Positions 1 through 8,172 of a DNA stretch of 64,000 nt are shown here, piece after piece. How positions within the stretch are numbered: position 1 is the stretch's first letter; each line of letters starts with the position of its first letter. Made by a program: the position numbers and the translations under genes. The notes beneath the pieces were generated by a model. It made no database searches. It saw only the letters and a program-made list of their open reading frames with translations, and was not told the DNA's origin. The stretch is from positions 1-64,000 of the forward strand of contig CAZOVG010000008.1 in NCBI GenBank assembly GCA_964583335.1, given 5' to 3'. The DNA is from JAGNKE01 sp964583335 (GTDB taxonomy: Bacteria > Pseudomonadota > Alphaproteobacteria > Micavibrionales > Micavibrionaceae).

Positions 1-49
1 AGGCCTGCCGCCAGCGTTCGTTCTGAGCCAGGATCAAACTCTCATGTTT
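1..49 (-). rRNA. 16S rRNA, 5' end only (partial)
   Basis: On the minus strand the sequence holds the universal 16S 5' segment AGAGTTTGATCCTGGCTCAG (about 42 down to 23), followed by the alphaproteobacterial continuation AACGAACGCTGGCGGC. The gene is transcribed leftwards, so all but the first ~49 nt lie outside the window. The mature 5' end is placed about eight bases before AGAGTTTGAT by analogy with E. coli and may be off by a few bases. Confidence 0.96.
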
Positions 50-358
50 GAATCCATCAAAACGCTCAAAATTGAATTTTTGGGTTTTGAAGCTAAATGC
101 TTCAAAGACTTTTTGCTTGCTGCATTGTGATTTGCATCACAATTTTAAAAATTTGTAACTAGAGTTACAAATGTGCGTCAAAAGATACGCTCAAGCATAC
201 AGTCTTTTTTGTACAATGCATCCAATGCAATGCAAACACTGCTGCCTGCGTATCTCTTCTTTCCCTGTTCACGATGTACAAGAACCCTGGACCCTCAAAT
301 ACAAACTATCGAAGGGCCCTAAAAAAGGAGGGCTTTAAGCCAACCTGATTTTCTTTGC
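50..358 (-). other. rrn leader (pre-16S) with a ladder of hairpins
   Basis: This is the transcribed leader between the proximal rrn promoter and the 16S 5' end. It holds three perfect inverted repeats in a row: 86-106 (8-bp stem, 5-nt loop), 124-143 (8-bp stem, 4-nt loop) and 151-172 (9-bp stem, 4-nt loop). A weaker 4-bp repeat lies at 175-190. None has a following T-run on the minus strand that would suggest termination. They probably shape pre-rRNA folding or RNase III processing. I could not identify a boxA antitermination motif with confidence. Confidence 0.6.
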
Positions 359-367
359 TGATGACCG

Positions 368-396
368 ACTATAATCCGAAGATCTTTCGCAGTCAA
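368..396 (-). promoter_or_regulatory. rrn promoter, proximal
   Basis: On the minus strand a -35 TTGACT (391-396) and a -10 TATAGT (368-373) are separated by exactly 17 bp. A short inverted repeat (GCACG/CGTGC, 401-416) lies just upstream of the -35. Transcription would start near 360 and read through the leader into 16S. Confidence 0.75.
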
Positions 397-459
397 ATCC
401 GCACGTGTTACCGTGCTTTTGCCCTCTTTCCGGGGTAGTCCCCGTCAGAGGTGAGTGGG

Positions 460-535
460 TTTATACAGACTCCCCCATACCCTGTCAAACATGTTTTTAA
501 ACTTTTTTTCATTTTTTTCGATTTTTTTTTAGCGC
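460..535 (-). promoter_or_regulatory. rrn promoter, distal, with A-tract UP-like element
   Basis: The minus strand has a consensus -35 TTGACA (483-488), 17 bp, and -10 TATAAA (460-465). Directly upstream (489-535) the minus strand carries phased A-tracts, the composition expected of an UP element bound by the alpha subunit of RNA polymerase in strong rRNA promoters. It lies about 90 bp upstream of the proximal promoter, giving a tandem P1/P2 arrangement. Confidence 0.8.
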
Positions 536-725
536 CTTTGAAAAATGCCGGAATCCGGCTCCCCACCTGCCCCCTAAGAGAATAATGCGGATACTCCGCC
601 CGCCATGCTGCACCGCCTCTTGCATTTAAAAGGCGGTTATGAACAACATCAAAGATTGGATTGGCGTCCCCTCGCGAGTCCCCTGTTGTTTAGGACAAAA
701 AAAATCCTTCATAAAGAGATTATAA
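536..725. other. Intergenic region, no gene seen
   Basis: This stretch separates the rrn promoter region from the Na/Pi-cotransporter gene. Six-frame reading gives only short frames without family resemblance. A weak plus-strand promoter could be TTGTTT (689-694) with TCATAA 17 bp downstream, but I do not rely on it. A TAA at 723-725 closes the frame just ahead of the transporter homology. Confidence 0.4.
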
Positions 726-818
726 GGTTGGGAGAGTACTATCGAAGGCGCGGATTCCATCACCCTGATTCTGTTTAAGATCATCGGAGGCGTTGCCCTC
801 CTCCTCTGGGGAACACGG

Positions 819-2423
819 ATGGTCAAGCTGGGCTTCACCCGCGCTTATGCCACCTCCCTGCGCCGCGTCATCGCCAAAAACACCAAAAACCGCTTTTATG
901 CCTTTCTGTCAGGCCTTGGCGTGACGGCCGTGCTGCAAAGCTCGACGGCCACAGCCATGGTTTTGGCTTCTTTTGCCTCAAGGGGCATGATCGGCACCGC
1001 CGCCGGCCTCGCCGTGATGATCGGCGCGGACGTCAGCACCACATTGGTCGCACAGGTCCTGACCTTCGATCTCTCATGGCTGATGCCCGCTTTTCTTCTG
1101 TGCGGGGTGACCCTGCACCATTTTTACGAGCATGGCGGGCGCAACAAGCACCTTGCCCGCGCCCTGATCGGCCTCGGCCTGATTCTGCTATCCTTGAGCA
1201 CGATCAAGCAAAGCGCCCTGCCCCTGGGCCAGTCCGAGACCCTGCCCATCATCCTCGGCCCGCTGGAAAAGGAGCCGATGCTGGCCCTTCTCGTCGCCGC
1301 GCTTTTCACGTGGATGCTGCACTCCAGCCTAGCCTCGGTCCTGATTATCTCCTCATTGGCCGGAAGCGGCCTGATAAGCCTGAAACTGGGGATGCTGCTG
1401 GTTCTCGGCGCAAATCTCGGCGGCGCGTTTATTCCCTTTGCTATGACCTTCAAAATGGGCGCGGCAGCCCGCCGAATCACCTCCGGAAACATGATTATGC
1501 GGATCACGACCGTCATCCTCATGGTGCCCTTTATCCCGCTCGTATCCGAATGGTTCGGGGACCTGCCCTCAACCACCAGCCGCGAAGTGGTTCACTTCCA
1601 TACGTTCTTCAACGTCACCTTGGCGCTTCTTTTTATGCCCTTTGTTCCGCTCCTCGCGGATTTTTGCGAAAAAATCAATAAAGAGACCGAAAAGGGCGAC
1701 GACCCGTCCCGGCCTCAATATCTGGACGAGGCCGACCTCAATTCCCCCACGATCGCACTGGCCGCAGCAGCCCGCGAAACCCTGCGGATGGCCGAAATGG
1801 TTGAGGAAATGTTCGCCGACACCATGCGCGCCCTGAAAAAGGACAACAGCAAGCTGGCCGAAAAAATTCACGAGCAGGACGTGGTCGTCGACGCCCTGCA
1901 CAACGCAATAAAACTGTACCTGACCCGCGTAAACGAAGAAGCGCTTGACCCAAAGGAATCCGACCGCCTGTTACAAATTCTGAGTTACTCAACAAACCTT
2001 GAGCATATCGGCGATATCATCGACAACAGCCTTTTGGACATCGTAAACGCCAAAATCAACGCACAGCATCGCTTTTCGGACGAGGGCTTCAAGGAGATTG
2101 TCTCGTTCCACAACACGATCCTGAACAACATGAAGCTGGCGCAAACCATATTCATTTCCGAGGACCCCAGACTCGCCCGCCAACTCGTCGAAGGCAAAAA
2201 ATACGTGCGCGAGGCGGAAAAGAAAAGCACCGAACAGCACATCAAACGCCTGCGCAACCGCCTGCCCGACACCATATCGACCAGCGCCCTGCACACTGAC
2301 GTAATCCGCGACTTCCGACGGATCAACAGCCATATAACGACGGTGGCCTACTCGATTCTCGACACGGCCGAACAATACAAAGACAAGCGGCGCCCCGAAA
2401 CATCCGAAGACGTGCCGCTCTAA
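819..2423 (+). CDS. Na+/phosphate cotransporter family protein with PhoU-like tail (NptA/YjbB type)
   Basis: The protein is likely an inner-membrane Na+-coupled phosphate transporter. The first ~300 residues hold two inverted blocks of hydrophobic helices with the QSSTATAM signature of the family (about residues 41-48) and a second Ser-rich block (HSSLASV). The remaining ~230 residues are a helical PhoU-like domain (EQDVVVDALHNAIKLYL, LEHIGDIIDN). From the first ATG it has 534 residues. The frame stays open back to 726, and residues encoded there (IIGGVALLLWGTRM) match the first helix of the family, so the true start probably lies at about 741-771. That stretch has no ATG, GTG or TTG in frame; ATC, ATT and CTG codons are available. 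The gene is divergent from the rrn operon. Confidence 0.85.
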   Translation: MVKLGFTRAYATSLRRVIAKNTKNRFYAFLSGLGVTAVLQSSTATAMVLASFASRGMIGTAAGLAVMIGADVSTTLVAQVLTFDLSWLMPAFLLCGVTLHHFYEHGGRNKHLARALIGLGLILLSLSTIKQSALPLGQSETLPIILGPLEKEPMLALLVAALFTWMLHSSLASVLIISSLAGSGLISLKLGMLLVLGANLGGAFIPFAMTFKMGAAARRITSGNMIMRITTVILMVPFIPLVSEWFGDLPSTTSREVVHFHTFFNVTLALLFMPFVPLLADFCEKINKETEKGDDPSRPQYLDEADLNSPTIALAAAARETLRMAEMVEEMFADTMRALKKDNSKLAEKIHEQDVVVDALHNAIKLYLTRVNEEALDPKESDRLLQILSYSTNLEHIGDIIDNSLLDIVNAKINAQHRFSDEGFKEIVSFHNTILNNMKLAQTIFISEDPRLARQLVEGKKYVREAEKKSTEQHIKRLRNRLPDTISTSALHTDVIRDFRRINSHITTVAYSILDTAEQYKDKRRPETSEDVPL

Positions 2424-2461
2424 TCAGCCGCATGATGAAATAGCTTTAACGTAATAAGGCG

Positions 2462-2490
2462 TTAACAAAAGCGAATCGGCACGCTATAAT
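2462..2490 (+). promoter_or_regulatory. Promoter of the SLBB export gene
   Basis: The plus strand has TTAACA (2462-2467), 17 bp, TATAAT (2485-2490). Transcription would start near 2497. The short 5' UTR contains a CGGGC/GCCCG hairpin (2504-2518) followed by TTTT directly ahead of the start codon, and no clear Shine-Dalgarno sequence is visible. The hairpin may therefore limit translation or cause some early termination. Confidence 0.7.
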
Positions 2491-2531
2491 AGGCGCTCTA
2501 AAACGGGCATTCCGCCCGGATTTTGCAAAAC

Positions 2532-5105
2532 ATGAGCCGATTTTTTTCGTGCACAATCGCTGTTACCGCCCTGCTTCTCTGTACCGCAGCGATCCCGCAT
2601 GCGCACGCACAGGGTGAGGATTTACCCCAACCGGCGGGATCATGGCTTGAAAACCGCGCCTATACACAAAGCGACCTGTACGATATTCCGCAGCCGGAAG
2701 AGGCGCCGCAGCATGCCGCAGGACAGATGGAGAGCGACAGCGGCCTCCGGGGCGATCCCTATAAACCTAGGGCCCTGAGGCAAAAGGCACAAACGTCCGA
2801 AGATTCGGATGTTCTGAACGAAACCCCGCCCCCTTCCGCGCTCGAGGGCATGTATTCCGCAAGGGCGCAGGAAAATCTGGAGCAGTTCGGATACGATTTA
2901 TTCGCATCGAGCGCCATCACTGAGCCTCGGAACACCCAGCACCCCCCTATGGGCGCCGTACAAGACGATTTTATTCTCGGCACGGGGGATGAGCTGCAAA
3001 TCACCTTCACCGGCCAGCGCACCGACCAGAAGAATTATAAAATCAATACGGAGGGGCTTTTGATCGTCAAAGACCTCCAGCCCCTGCCCGCGGCCGGCCG
3101 CACAATCGGCGAAATCCGCGATGAGATCGACGCCGCCCTCGCCAGCCTTCACAACACCCGCGCCTATATTGCCCTCACCTCGGTGCGGCAAGTCGGCATC
3201 CTCGTCGTCGGCCACGTGGAGAAGCCGGGACGGCAGAACCTCACCGTCTTCCATACGGCGCTCGATGCGCTCAACGCCGCCGGGGGCGTCAAGAAAACCG
3301 GAACCTTGCGCAAAATCCGGCTGGTGCGCGAGGGCCGAACCCAAATCATCGACCTCTACGACCTGATGCTGCGCGGCGCCAGCCTCGCCGACACCCGCCT
3401 GCGCGACGGCGACCGGATCATCGTGCAGCCGATCGGGCCCACCGTGGCCGTGGCCGGGCACGTTAAGCGCCCGGGCATCTTCGAGCTGCGCGAAGGCGCT
3501 TACGCTGCGCCGAAGGACAGCGAGAGCCTAAGCCTCGAGAATATGTTGGCGCTTGCTGGCGGCATCCTCGCGCCGGGTCAGAATCGATTCATCCGCCTTG
3601 ATCTGGACAAGAGCGGGCGCGAAAACGCATCGGAAATTGAAGACGAAAGGAAAAAACTTTTCTCCGACGGCGCGGTCCTGAGTGTTCAAAAGACGCAGGA
3701 AAACCGCAGCGGCATGGTCGAACTCGCGGGCCACACGCGCCGCCCCGGCCTGCACGACCTGAACCGCAACAGAACCCTTTCTGCGCTTCTTGACACGCCC
3801 GATATCTTCGGCCCGGACATCTACCCGCTGATCGGAATCGTCGTACGCTGGGATCCTGAGACGCTTTCAACGCGGCATCTTGATTTTTCGGTTCGTGCCG
3901 TATCTGAAAGAAAGGCGGACCTCGATCTGCACGAAAAAGACACGGTGTTACTTCTAGGGAAAACTGAAATACAAAAATTATTCCAAGAAGATAGACGCGA
4001 GCCTGAAAAGATCGAAAAGATCGGTTATGCACAAGCCGCCCCTGCTGACGTCGCTAAAAAACCGCCCCTCGACGATTCGATACGAAAATACCTGAAAAAT
4101 GCCTCGGTAAATCTCACCGGCTCGGCCATGAGCCCGGGCCTCTACCCGATATCCGAAGGGGTCACGCTGGATCATCTTCTCGCCGTAGCGGGCGGCCTAA
4201 CCCGCGAGGCGGACACCTCGAACCTCGAAATCACCGCCGCCACAACATCCGGCCAGCCCGATGGCACCCCCGCACGCACGACTTACGACCTTTCGCAAAC
4301 CCCGCCGGAAAACATCATCCTGCGCCCCGGCGATTCCATCCGCATCGCCGCCCTCACGAGGGCCGCCGAACAGCGAACCGTGACCCTTTCGGGCGAGGTC
4401 CGCCACCCCGGCCCCTATGATATCCTGCCCGGCGACCGCGTATCGGACCTCCTGCAACGGGCCGGAGGCCTGAGCCTGCAAGCCTACCCTGAAGGCGCGA
4501 TCTTCAGCCGCGAATCGCAGCGCAAGGCCGAGCGCCTGCGCTTCCGCACCTCGGCGCAGGACATGAAGCGCGCCCTCGCCCGCGCCGTTGAGAACGACAA
4601 GGACGCGCCCGACGCCGCCCAGATCGAAATGGTCCGCGAACTCGCGCACGATCTGGAAAACGTCACGCCGCTGGGCCGCATCACGGTGGAAACCGACCCC
4701 GAAATTCTGGCGATAAAGCCCGAACTCGACATGCTTCTTGAGCCCGGCGACCGGCTGCACATCCCAAAACGTCCGCTCACCGTGCGCGTGGACGGCGAGG
4801 TCCTCTCCCCCGCCAGCCTCCAATTCAGGAAAGATAAGGACCCGCAGGACTATATCCGCGAGGCCGGCGGCTTCACCTACCACGCCGACAAGGACCGCGC
4901 CTTCGTGATCTTCCCCGACGGCAGCGCCCAGCCCCTCAAAGTCAGCCTGTGGCGCCACAGCGCCGACCTGATCCCGCCTGGATCGACCATCATCGTCCCG
5001 CGCGACCCCAAACCCTTCGACTTCATCGAGAGCGCGAAGGATATCAGCCAGATTCTCAGCAACCTTGCCATTACCTCCATCTTCATTGATGATATCCGCG
5101 ACTGA
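2532..5105 (+). CDS. Polysaccharide export protein with multiple SLBB domains (Wza family, large form)
   Basis: The predicted role is the outer-membrane export channel or periplasmic component for a capsule or exopolysaccharide. A Sec signal peptide (about residues 1-27, ending AHAQ) is followed by a disordered stretch. The polysaccharide export domain follows (about 140-220, DDFILGTGDELQITFTG), then a series of SLBB-like domains marked by GHVEKPG, GHVKRPG, GHTRRPG, GSAMSPG, GEVRHPG and GEVLSP. At ~857 residues it is more than twice the size of E. coli Wza. No lipobox Cys is visible after the signal. A TTG three codons upstream (2523) is an alternative start. The gene is followed after 30 bp by a glycosyltransferase, and the Wzz, ligase and other transferases lie on the opposite strand at 8-12 kb. 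Confidence 0.9.
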   Translation: MSRFFSCTIAVTALLLCTAAIPHAHAQGEDLPQPAGSWLENRAYTQSDLYDIPQPEEAPQHAAGQMESDSGLRGDPYKPRALRQKAQTSEDSDVLNETPPPSALEGMYSARAQENLEQFGYDLFASSAITEPRNTQHPPMGAVQDDFILGTGDELQITFTGQRTDQKNYKINTEGLLIVKDLQPLPAAGRTIGEIRDEIDAALASLHNTRAYIALTSVRQVGILVVGHVEKPGRQNLTVFHTALDALNAAGGVKKTGTLRKIRLVREGRTQIIDLYDLMLRGASLADTRLRDGDRIIVQPIGPTVAVAGHVKRPGIFELREGAYAAPKDSESLSLENMLALAGGILAPGQNRFIRLDLDKSGRENASEIEDERKKLFSDGAVLSVQKTQENRSGMVELAGHTRRPGLHDLNRNRTLSALLDTPDIFGPDIYPLIGIVVRWDPETLSTRHLDFSVRAVSERKADLDLHEKDTVLLLGKTEIQKLFQEDRREPEKIEKIGYAQAAPADVAKKPPLDDSIRKYLKNASVNLTGSAMSPGLYPISEGVTLDHLLAVAGGLTREADTSNLEITAATTSGQPDGTPARTTYDLSQTPPENIILRPGDSIRIAALTRAAEQRTVTLSGEVRHPGPYDILPGDRVSDLLQRAGGLSLQAYPEGAIFSRESQRKAERLRFRTSAQDMKRALARAVENDKDAPDAAQIEMVRELAHDLENVTPLGRITVETDPEILAIKPELDMLLEPGDRLHIPKRPLTVRVDGEVLSPASLQFRKDKDPQDYIREAGGFTYHADKDRAFVIFPDGSAQPLKVSLWRHSADLIPPGSTIIVPRDPKPFDFIESAKDISQILSNLAITSIFIDDIRD

Positions 5106-5135
5106 TAACCCGAACCGAAACATGAAGACCGGACC

Positions 5136-5981
5136 ATGACGGCAAACGCGGCAAATCCTCTGTTCACCATCGTCACCGTGGCGAAGGACAATCTCGCCGG
5201 GCTGCGCTTGACGCATAAATCGCTGGAGGAACAAACCTGCCGAAACTTCGAATGGATCGTCATCGACGGCGCATCCACGGATCAAACCGCCGATTTTCTA
5301 GCCAAGACCCGCGCGAAATGGACCAGCCAGCCCGATGAAGGCCCGTTTGACGCCATGAACAAAGGCCTCAAAACGGCGAAAGGATCATATGTTTTATTCC
5401 TGAACGCGGGCGATACGCTCGCCGAGCCTCAGACTCTGGCGAAAATCGAAAAGATCGCAGCCAAACAGCCGGATTTCATCTACGGCGACGCGCTGGAAAC
5501 GCAAAAGGCGCCGGAAGGTCAGACCGCCGCCCCGCCTTTCTACAAGACCGCCGGACGCTATCGCGACCTCCCGCGCGGCATGTTCACGCACCATCAGGCG
5601 ATGTTCTACCGCCTTGAGACGATCAGCGCCCACGGCCTCTGGTTCAGCATCCTCTACGATATCGCGGGCGATTACGACTTCACCGCCCGGTTCCTGAAAA
5701 CCGCGAAAAAAATCGTCTACGCCCCGCTCCCCGTCTGCGTCTTCGAGGGCGGCGGCATATCCCAGAAACGGGCCGCCGAGGGCCGCCGCGAGGAATTTTT
5801 GATCCGCGAAAAACTCAACCTCGTCTCCGCGCCCAAAAACGTCTGGATCTATGCCGTCCAGACCCTGGCCTGGACGATCCGCCAGAAATTCCCGGAACTC
5901 TACAAGCGCCACAAGGCCAAGAAACGCCCCGCCGAAGACCATGAACCGGCGAGCAAAGAAACAAAACAAAAAGCATCCTAA
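5136..5981 (+). CDS. Glycosyltransferase family 2 (WcaA/WcaE-like), C-terminal tail altered by an insertion
   Basis: The product probably adds a sugar during extracellular polysaccharide assembly at the cytoplasmic face. It has a GT-A fold: FTIVTVAKDNLAGLRLT at the N terminus, WIVIDGASTDQT, then DEGPFDAMNKGL and NAGDTL, the DXD-like region. It is 281 residues long. The last residues of the present protein (after HEPA) come from AT-rich sequence. A second copy of the 30 bp encoding KRPAEDHEP reappears at 7341, where the reading continues into an Ala/Lys/Pro-rich tail and a stop. The 3' end therefore seems to have been displaced by the inserted gene at 5989-7332. The catalytic domain is intact. 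Confidence 0.88.
   Translation: MTANAANPLFTIVTVAKDNLAGLRLTHKSLEEQTCRNFEWIVIDGASTDQTADFLAKTRAKWTSQPDEGPFDAMNKGLKTAKGSYVLFLNAGDTLAEPQTLAKIEKIAAKQPDFIYGDALETQKAPEGQTAAPPFYKTAGRYRDLPRGMFTHHQAMFYRLETISAHGLWFSILYDIAGDYDFTARFLKTAKKIVYAPLPVCVFEGGGISQKRAAEGRREEFLIREKLNLVSAPKNVWIYAVQTLAWTIRQKFPELYKRHKAKKRPAEDHEPASKETKQKAS
5921..5950 (+). repeat. 30-bp direct repeat, left copy
   Basis: An exact 30-bp match to 7341-7370. It begins GAAACGCCCCGCC and ends ATGAACCGGC. Here it lies inside the glycosyltransferase and encodes the KRPAEDHEP segment. The flanking bases differ at both ends, so 30 bp is the full exact length. Together with the right copy it brackets the MORN-like gene. Confidence 0.95.
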
Positions 5982-5988
5982 ATCAAGA

Positions 5989-7332
5989 ATGTACAGAGAA
6001 GGCGTAACAGAAGTCTGGAAGGATGATGAAGGCCGCTTGCACAGGGAGAATGGCCCGGCTCTCGTCGTAAAAAACCAGTTCGAGATGTGGTGTCGTCACG
6101 GCCAGCTTCATCGTCTGGACGGTCCAGCCCTCATATGGGCGAACGGAACACAGGAATGGTATGAAAATGACCTCAAACACCGTCGGGGCAAGCCTGCGGT
6201 CATATACAAGGATGGCCGCGAGGAGTGGTGGCTTAACGGAAAGCAACATAGAGAAGAAAAAGCAGCTATCACACTTGAGAACGGCACACAAAAATGGTTC
6301 ATCGAAGGCGTCTTGCACCGGGAAGGCCAACCCGCAGTGATTTATCCGAATGGGGGTGAAGAATGGTGGGTGAATGGAAAACTTCACCGTCTTGATGCAC
6401 CAGCTTTGACAGGCCCTAACGGCATGCAAAAATGGTTTGTCGAAGGAAAACTTCATAGACAGGACGGCCCGGCCAAGACGATGCCTTCAGCTCCTTTCTG
6501 TGATCCCATGAAATGGAATCACAGAATGTGGGGCAAGCAATGCTGGTTCATAAACGACCTTCTGCACCGAGAAGACGGTCCGGCGGTCATTTTGGCGAAC
6601 GGCACGCAAAAATGGTACATCAACGGCAAGCTGCATCGCATGGGAAATCCGGCTGTCGTTTATCACGACGGGGGTGAGGAATGGTGGGAAAACGGCAAAC
6701 TGCACCGTCTGGATGGCCCGGCAGTCAAAACCGAAATTCTGGAAGCATGGGCGGTCAGAGGAAAACTCCACAGGGAAGACGATAAACCAGCCATCATCGC
6801 CGGAACGCGAGACAGAAAAGATACCGATTTTTATTTCCTCAATAAATACAAAAAACTCTTCAAAACGCCCCTGCTCTTGAATCAATTAATCCAAAAAGGC
6901 GATAAGCAGTGGTGGACACGCGGAGTCCTTAGTCGTGAAGGCGGACCAGCGGTGATCACGGCGGATGGCACCGAAAAATGGGTCAGGGACGGCAAATATC
7001 ACCGCCCAGACAATCCCGCTGTCATCTATCCAAACGGTTCACGCGAATGGTGGAGAAACGGCCGACTTCACAGAAAGGACGGCCCCGCCGTTGAACTTGC
7101 AGAAGGTTATTGCATAACTTACGCAGGACGTGAACAAACTGAACAAAAATGGGCGGATTGGAGGAGCATCGCCCATCGAATGGACGCGTATGAAATTCCT
7201 GTTTCGCAGGTCGAAAATACTGGCCGCCCAAAAACAGCTTGGCCCGCGATTGGCGGATCGGGGCATAAAATCTATATTGAGGACCATGAGTGCTGGGAAA
7301 AGGGCAAGCGGACTAAATTAGAAAAACAATAA
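5989..7332 (+). CDS. MORN-like repeat protein (14 copies of a W..G.LHR.DGPA repeat)
   Basis: The 447-residue protein is almost entirely repeats of about 22 residues, with the core L-H-R-x-D-G-P-A and a following N-G-x-x-x-W. I count 14: twelve keep HR, P and A, and most of the rest differ at one position. Many alternate between an ANGTQKW type and a VIYPNGGEEWW type, giving a ~44-residue super-repeat. This resembles the MORN_2 repeats seen in various bacterial and viral proteins, for which no single function is known; a beta-hairpin solenoid for binding is the usual interpretation. There is no signal peptide or membrane segment. The start is ATG 5989, because upstream in-frame codons overlap the glycosyltransferase. 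Base composition is AT-richer than its neighbours. It is bounded by a 30-bp direct repeat, which suggests it arrived by insertion. Confidence 0.8.
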   Translation: MYREGVTEVWKDDEGRLHRENGPALVVKNQFEMWCRHGQLHRLDGPALIWANGTQEWYENDLKHRRGKPAVIYKDGREEWWLNGKQHREEKAAITLENGTQKWFIEGVLHREGQPAVIYPNGGEEWWVNGKLHRLDAPALTGPNGMQKWFVEGKLHRQDGPAKTMPSAPFCDPMKWNHRMWGKQCWFINDLLHREDGPAVILANGTQKWYINGKLHRMGNPAVVYHDGGEEWWENGKLHRLDGPAVKTEILEAWAVRGKLHREDDKPAIIAGTRDRKDTDFYFLNKYKKLFKTPLLLNQLIQKGDKQWWTRGVLSREGGPAVITADGTEKWVRDGKYHRPDNPAVIYPNGSREWWRNGRLHRKDGPAVELAEGYCITYAGREQTEQKWADWRSIAHRMDAYEIPVSQVENTGRPKTAWPAIGGSGHKIYIEDHECWEKGKRTKLEKQ

Positions 7333-7340
7333 ATAAGCCG

Positions 7341-7370
7341 GAAACGCCCCGCCGAAGACCATGAACCGGC
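7341..7370 (+). repeat. 30-bp direct repeat, right copy
   Basis: An exact copy of 5921-5950, offset by 1420 bp. It is followed by sequence that continues the glycosyltransferase reading frame, so this copy probably represents the original junction of that gene. Confidence 0.95.
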
Positions 7371-7437
7371 CCCGGAAGCCGGAAAAACCGCGCCCCAAAA
7401 GGCCGCGAAGCCCGGAAAACCGGAAAAAACCGCCTGA
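7341..7437 (+). pseudogene. Detached 3' remnant of the GT2 gene at 5136
   Basis: In the frame that matches the glycosyltransferase (AAA at 7342 onward) this reads KRPAEDHEPAPEAGKTA and on through further Ala/Pro/Lys-rich residues to a TGA at 7435-7437. It looks like the original tail of the enzyme, now cut off from the body by the 1420-bp insertion. It has no start codon or ribosome binding site of its own and is not expected to be expressed. Confidence 0.65.
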
Positions 7438-7563
7438 AAACGCCCCGCCCCCCTCTTTATTTCCGCCAAAAAGAGCTTGAAAACCCGCCGGAATACAGAT
7501 ACTTGTGGACGCACGCTCAAGCCTTTGGCCAACAAATTATATGAACTTATGGATTGCATGATT

Positions 7564-8166
7564 ATGCGTAAATTTTCTCTGCTCGCCCTGTCTCTGGTTG
7601 CCCTTGTAACCCTCGCCGCCGGGCCCGTGATGGCCAAGCAGGCCGAACAGAAGGTCGAAGTCAGCAACGCGGCCATCGCCAACATGACGTGGGAGGTCTT
7701 CGCGGGCGGTTGCTTCGAGAGCGACGGCAAGGTCGCCGAATGGGCCGGAAAGCAAATCTTCGTGCGCAAAGCCAAGATCGACGACAAAAGCAAAATCGGC
7801 GGCCTCTGGAAAAACCTGGGCTACCCCGTGCCCGACCAAATCATTGACCTGTGGGGCACGATCGGCAAGCGCGTTTGGCTCTATCAGCACCAAAACAAGG
7901 GTTGTACGGTCACCTCCTACGCCGATATTTCGCCGCAGATGCTCGAAACCGCCTTTGACAACCTCGGCAAGTCTTTCAAAGAGAAAAGCGGTTTGTCCTA
8001 CAGCGTTAAAAACGTAAAAGGCAAAAAGGCCAGCGTTGTGTTTATGGTTCTCGGCCCGGAAAGAAAAGTGAAAACCTATCTGATGGCCCGCATCCTGCCG
8101 GCGAACAAGACGGGCATCAAGACGATCCTTTACCTGTTCCGCTCCGATAAGAACGTCAACCTGTAA
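7564..8166 (+). CDS. Hypothetical exported protein
   Basis: A 200-residue protein with a clear Sec signal peptide (MRKFSLLALSLVALVTLAAG, cleavage after VMA). The mature part has no motif I recognise. It is mixed alpha/beta in character, Lys-rich, with two Cys (GGCFESDG and NKGCTV) that could form a disulphide in the periplasm. ATG 7564 is chosen because the signal peptide starts there; ATG 7558 two codons upstream is equally possible. It converges with the minus-strand glycosyltransferase, leaving only 6 bp between stops. Confidence 0.7.
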   Translation: MRKFSLLALSLVALVTLAAGPVMAKQAEQKVEVSNAAIANMTWEVFAGGCFESDGKVAEWAGKQIFVRKAKIDDKSKIGGLWKNLGYPVPDQIIDLWGTIGKRVWLYQHQNKGCTVTSYADISPQMLETAFDNLGKSFKEKSGLSYSVKNVKGKKASVVFMVLGPERKVKTYLMARILPANKTGIKTILYLFRSDKNVNL

Positions 8167-8172
8167 GCGACT

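Noticed and set aside
6000..7100. Regular repeats considered as a CRISPR array
   Set aside because: The periodicity is at the protein level in one open frame with variable DNA sequence; there are no identical repeats with unique spacers.
5951..7340. Insertion considered as a known IS element
   Set aside because: No transposase, no terminal inverted repeats and only the repeat protein inside.
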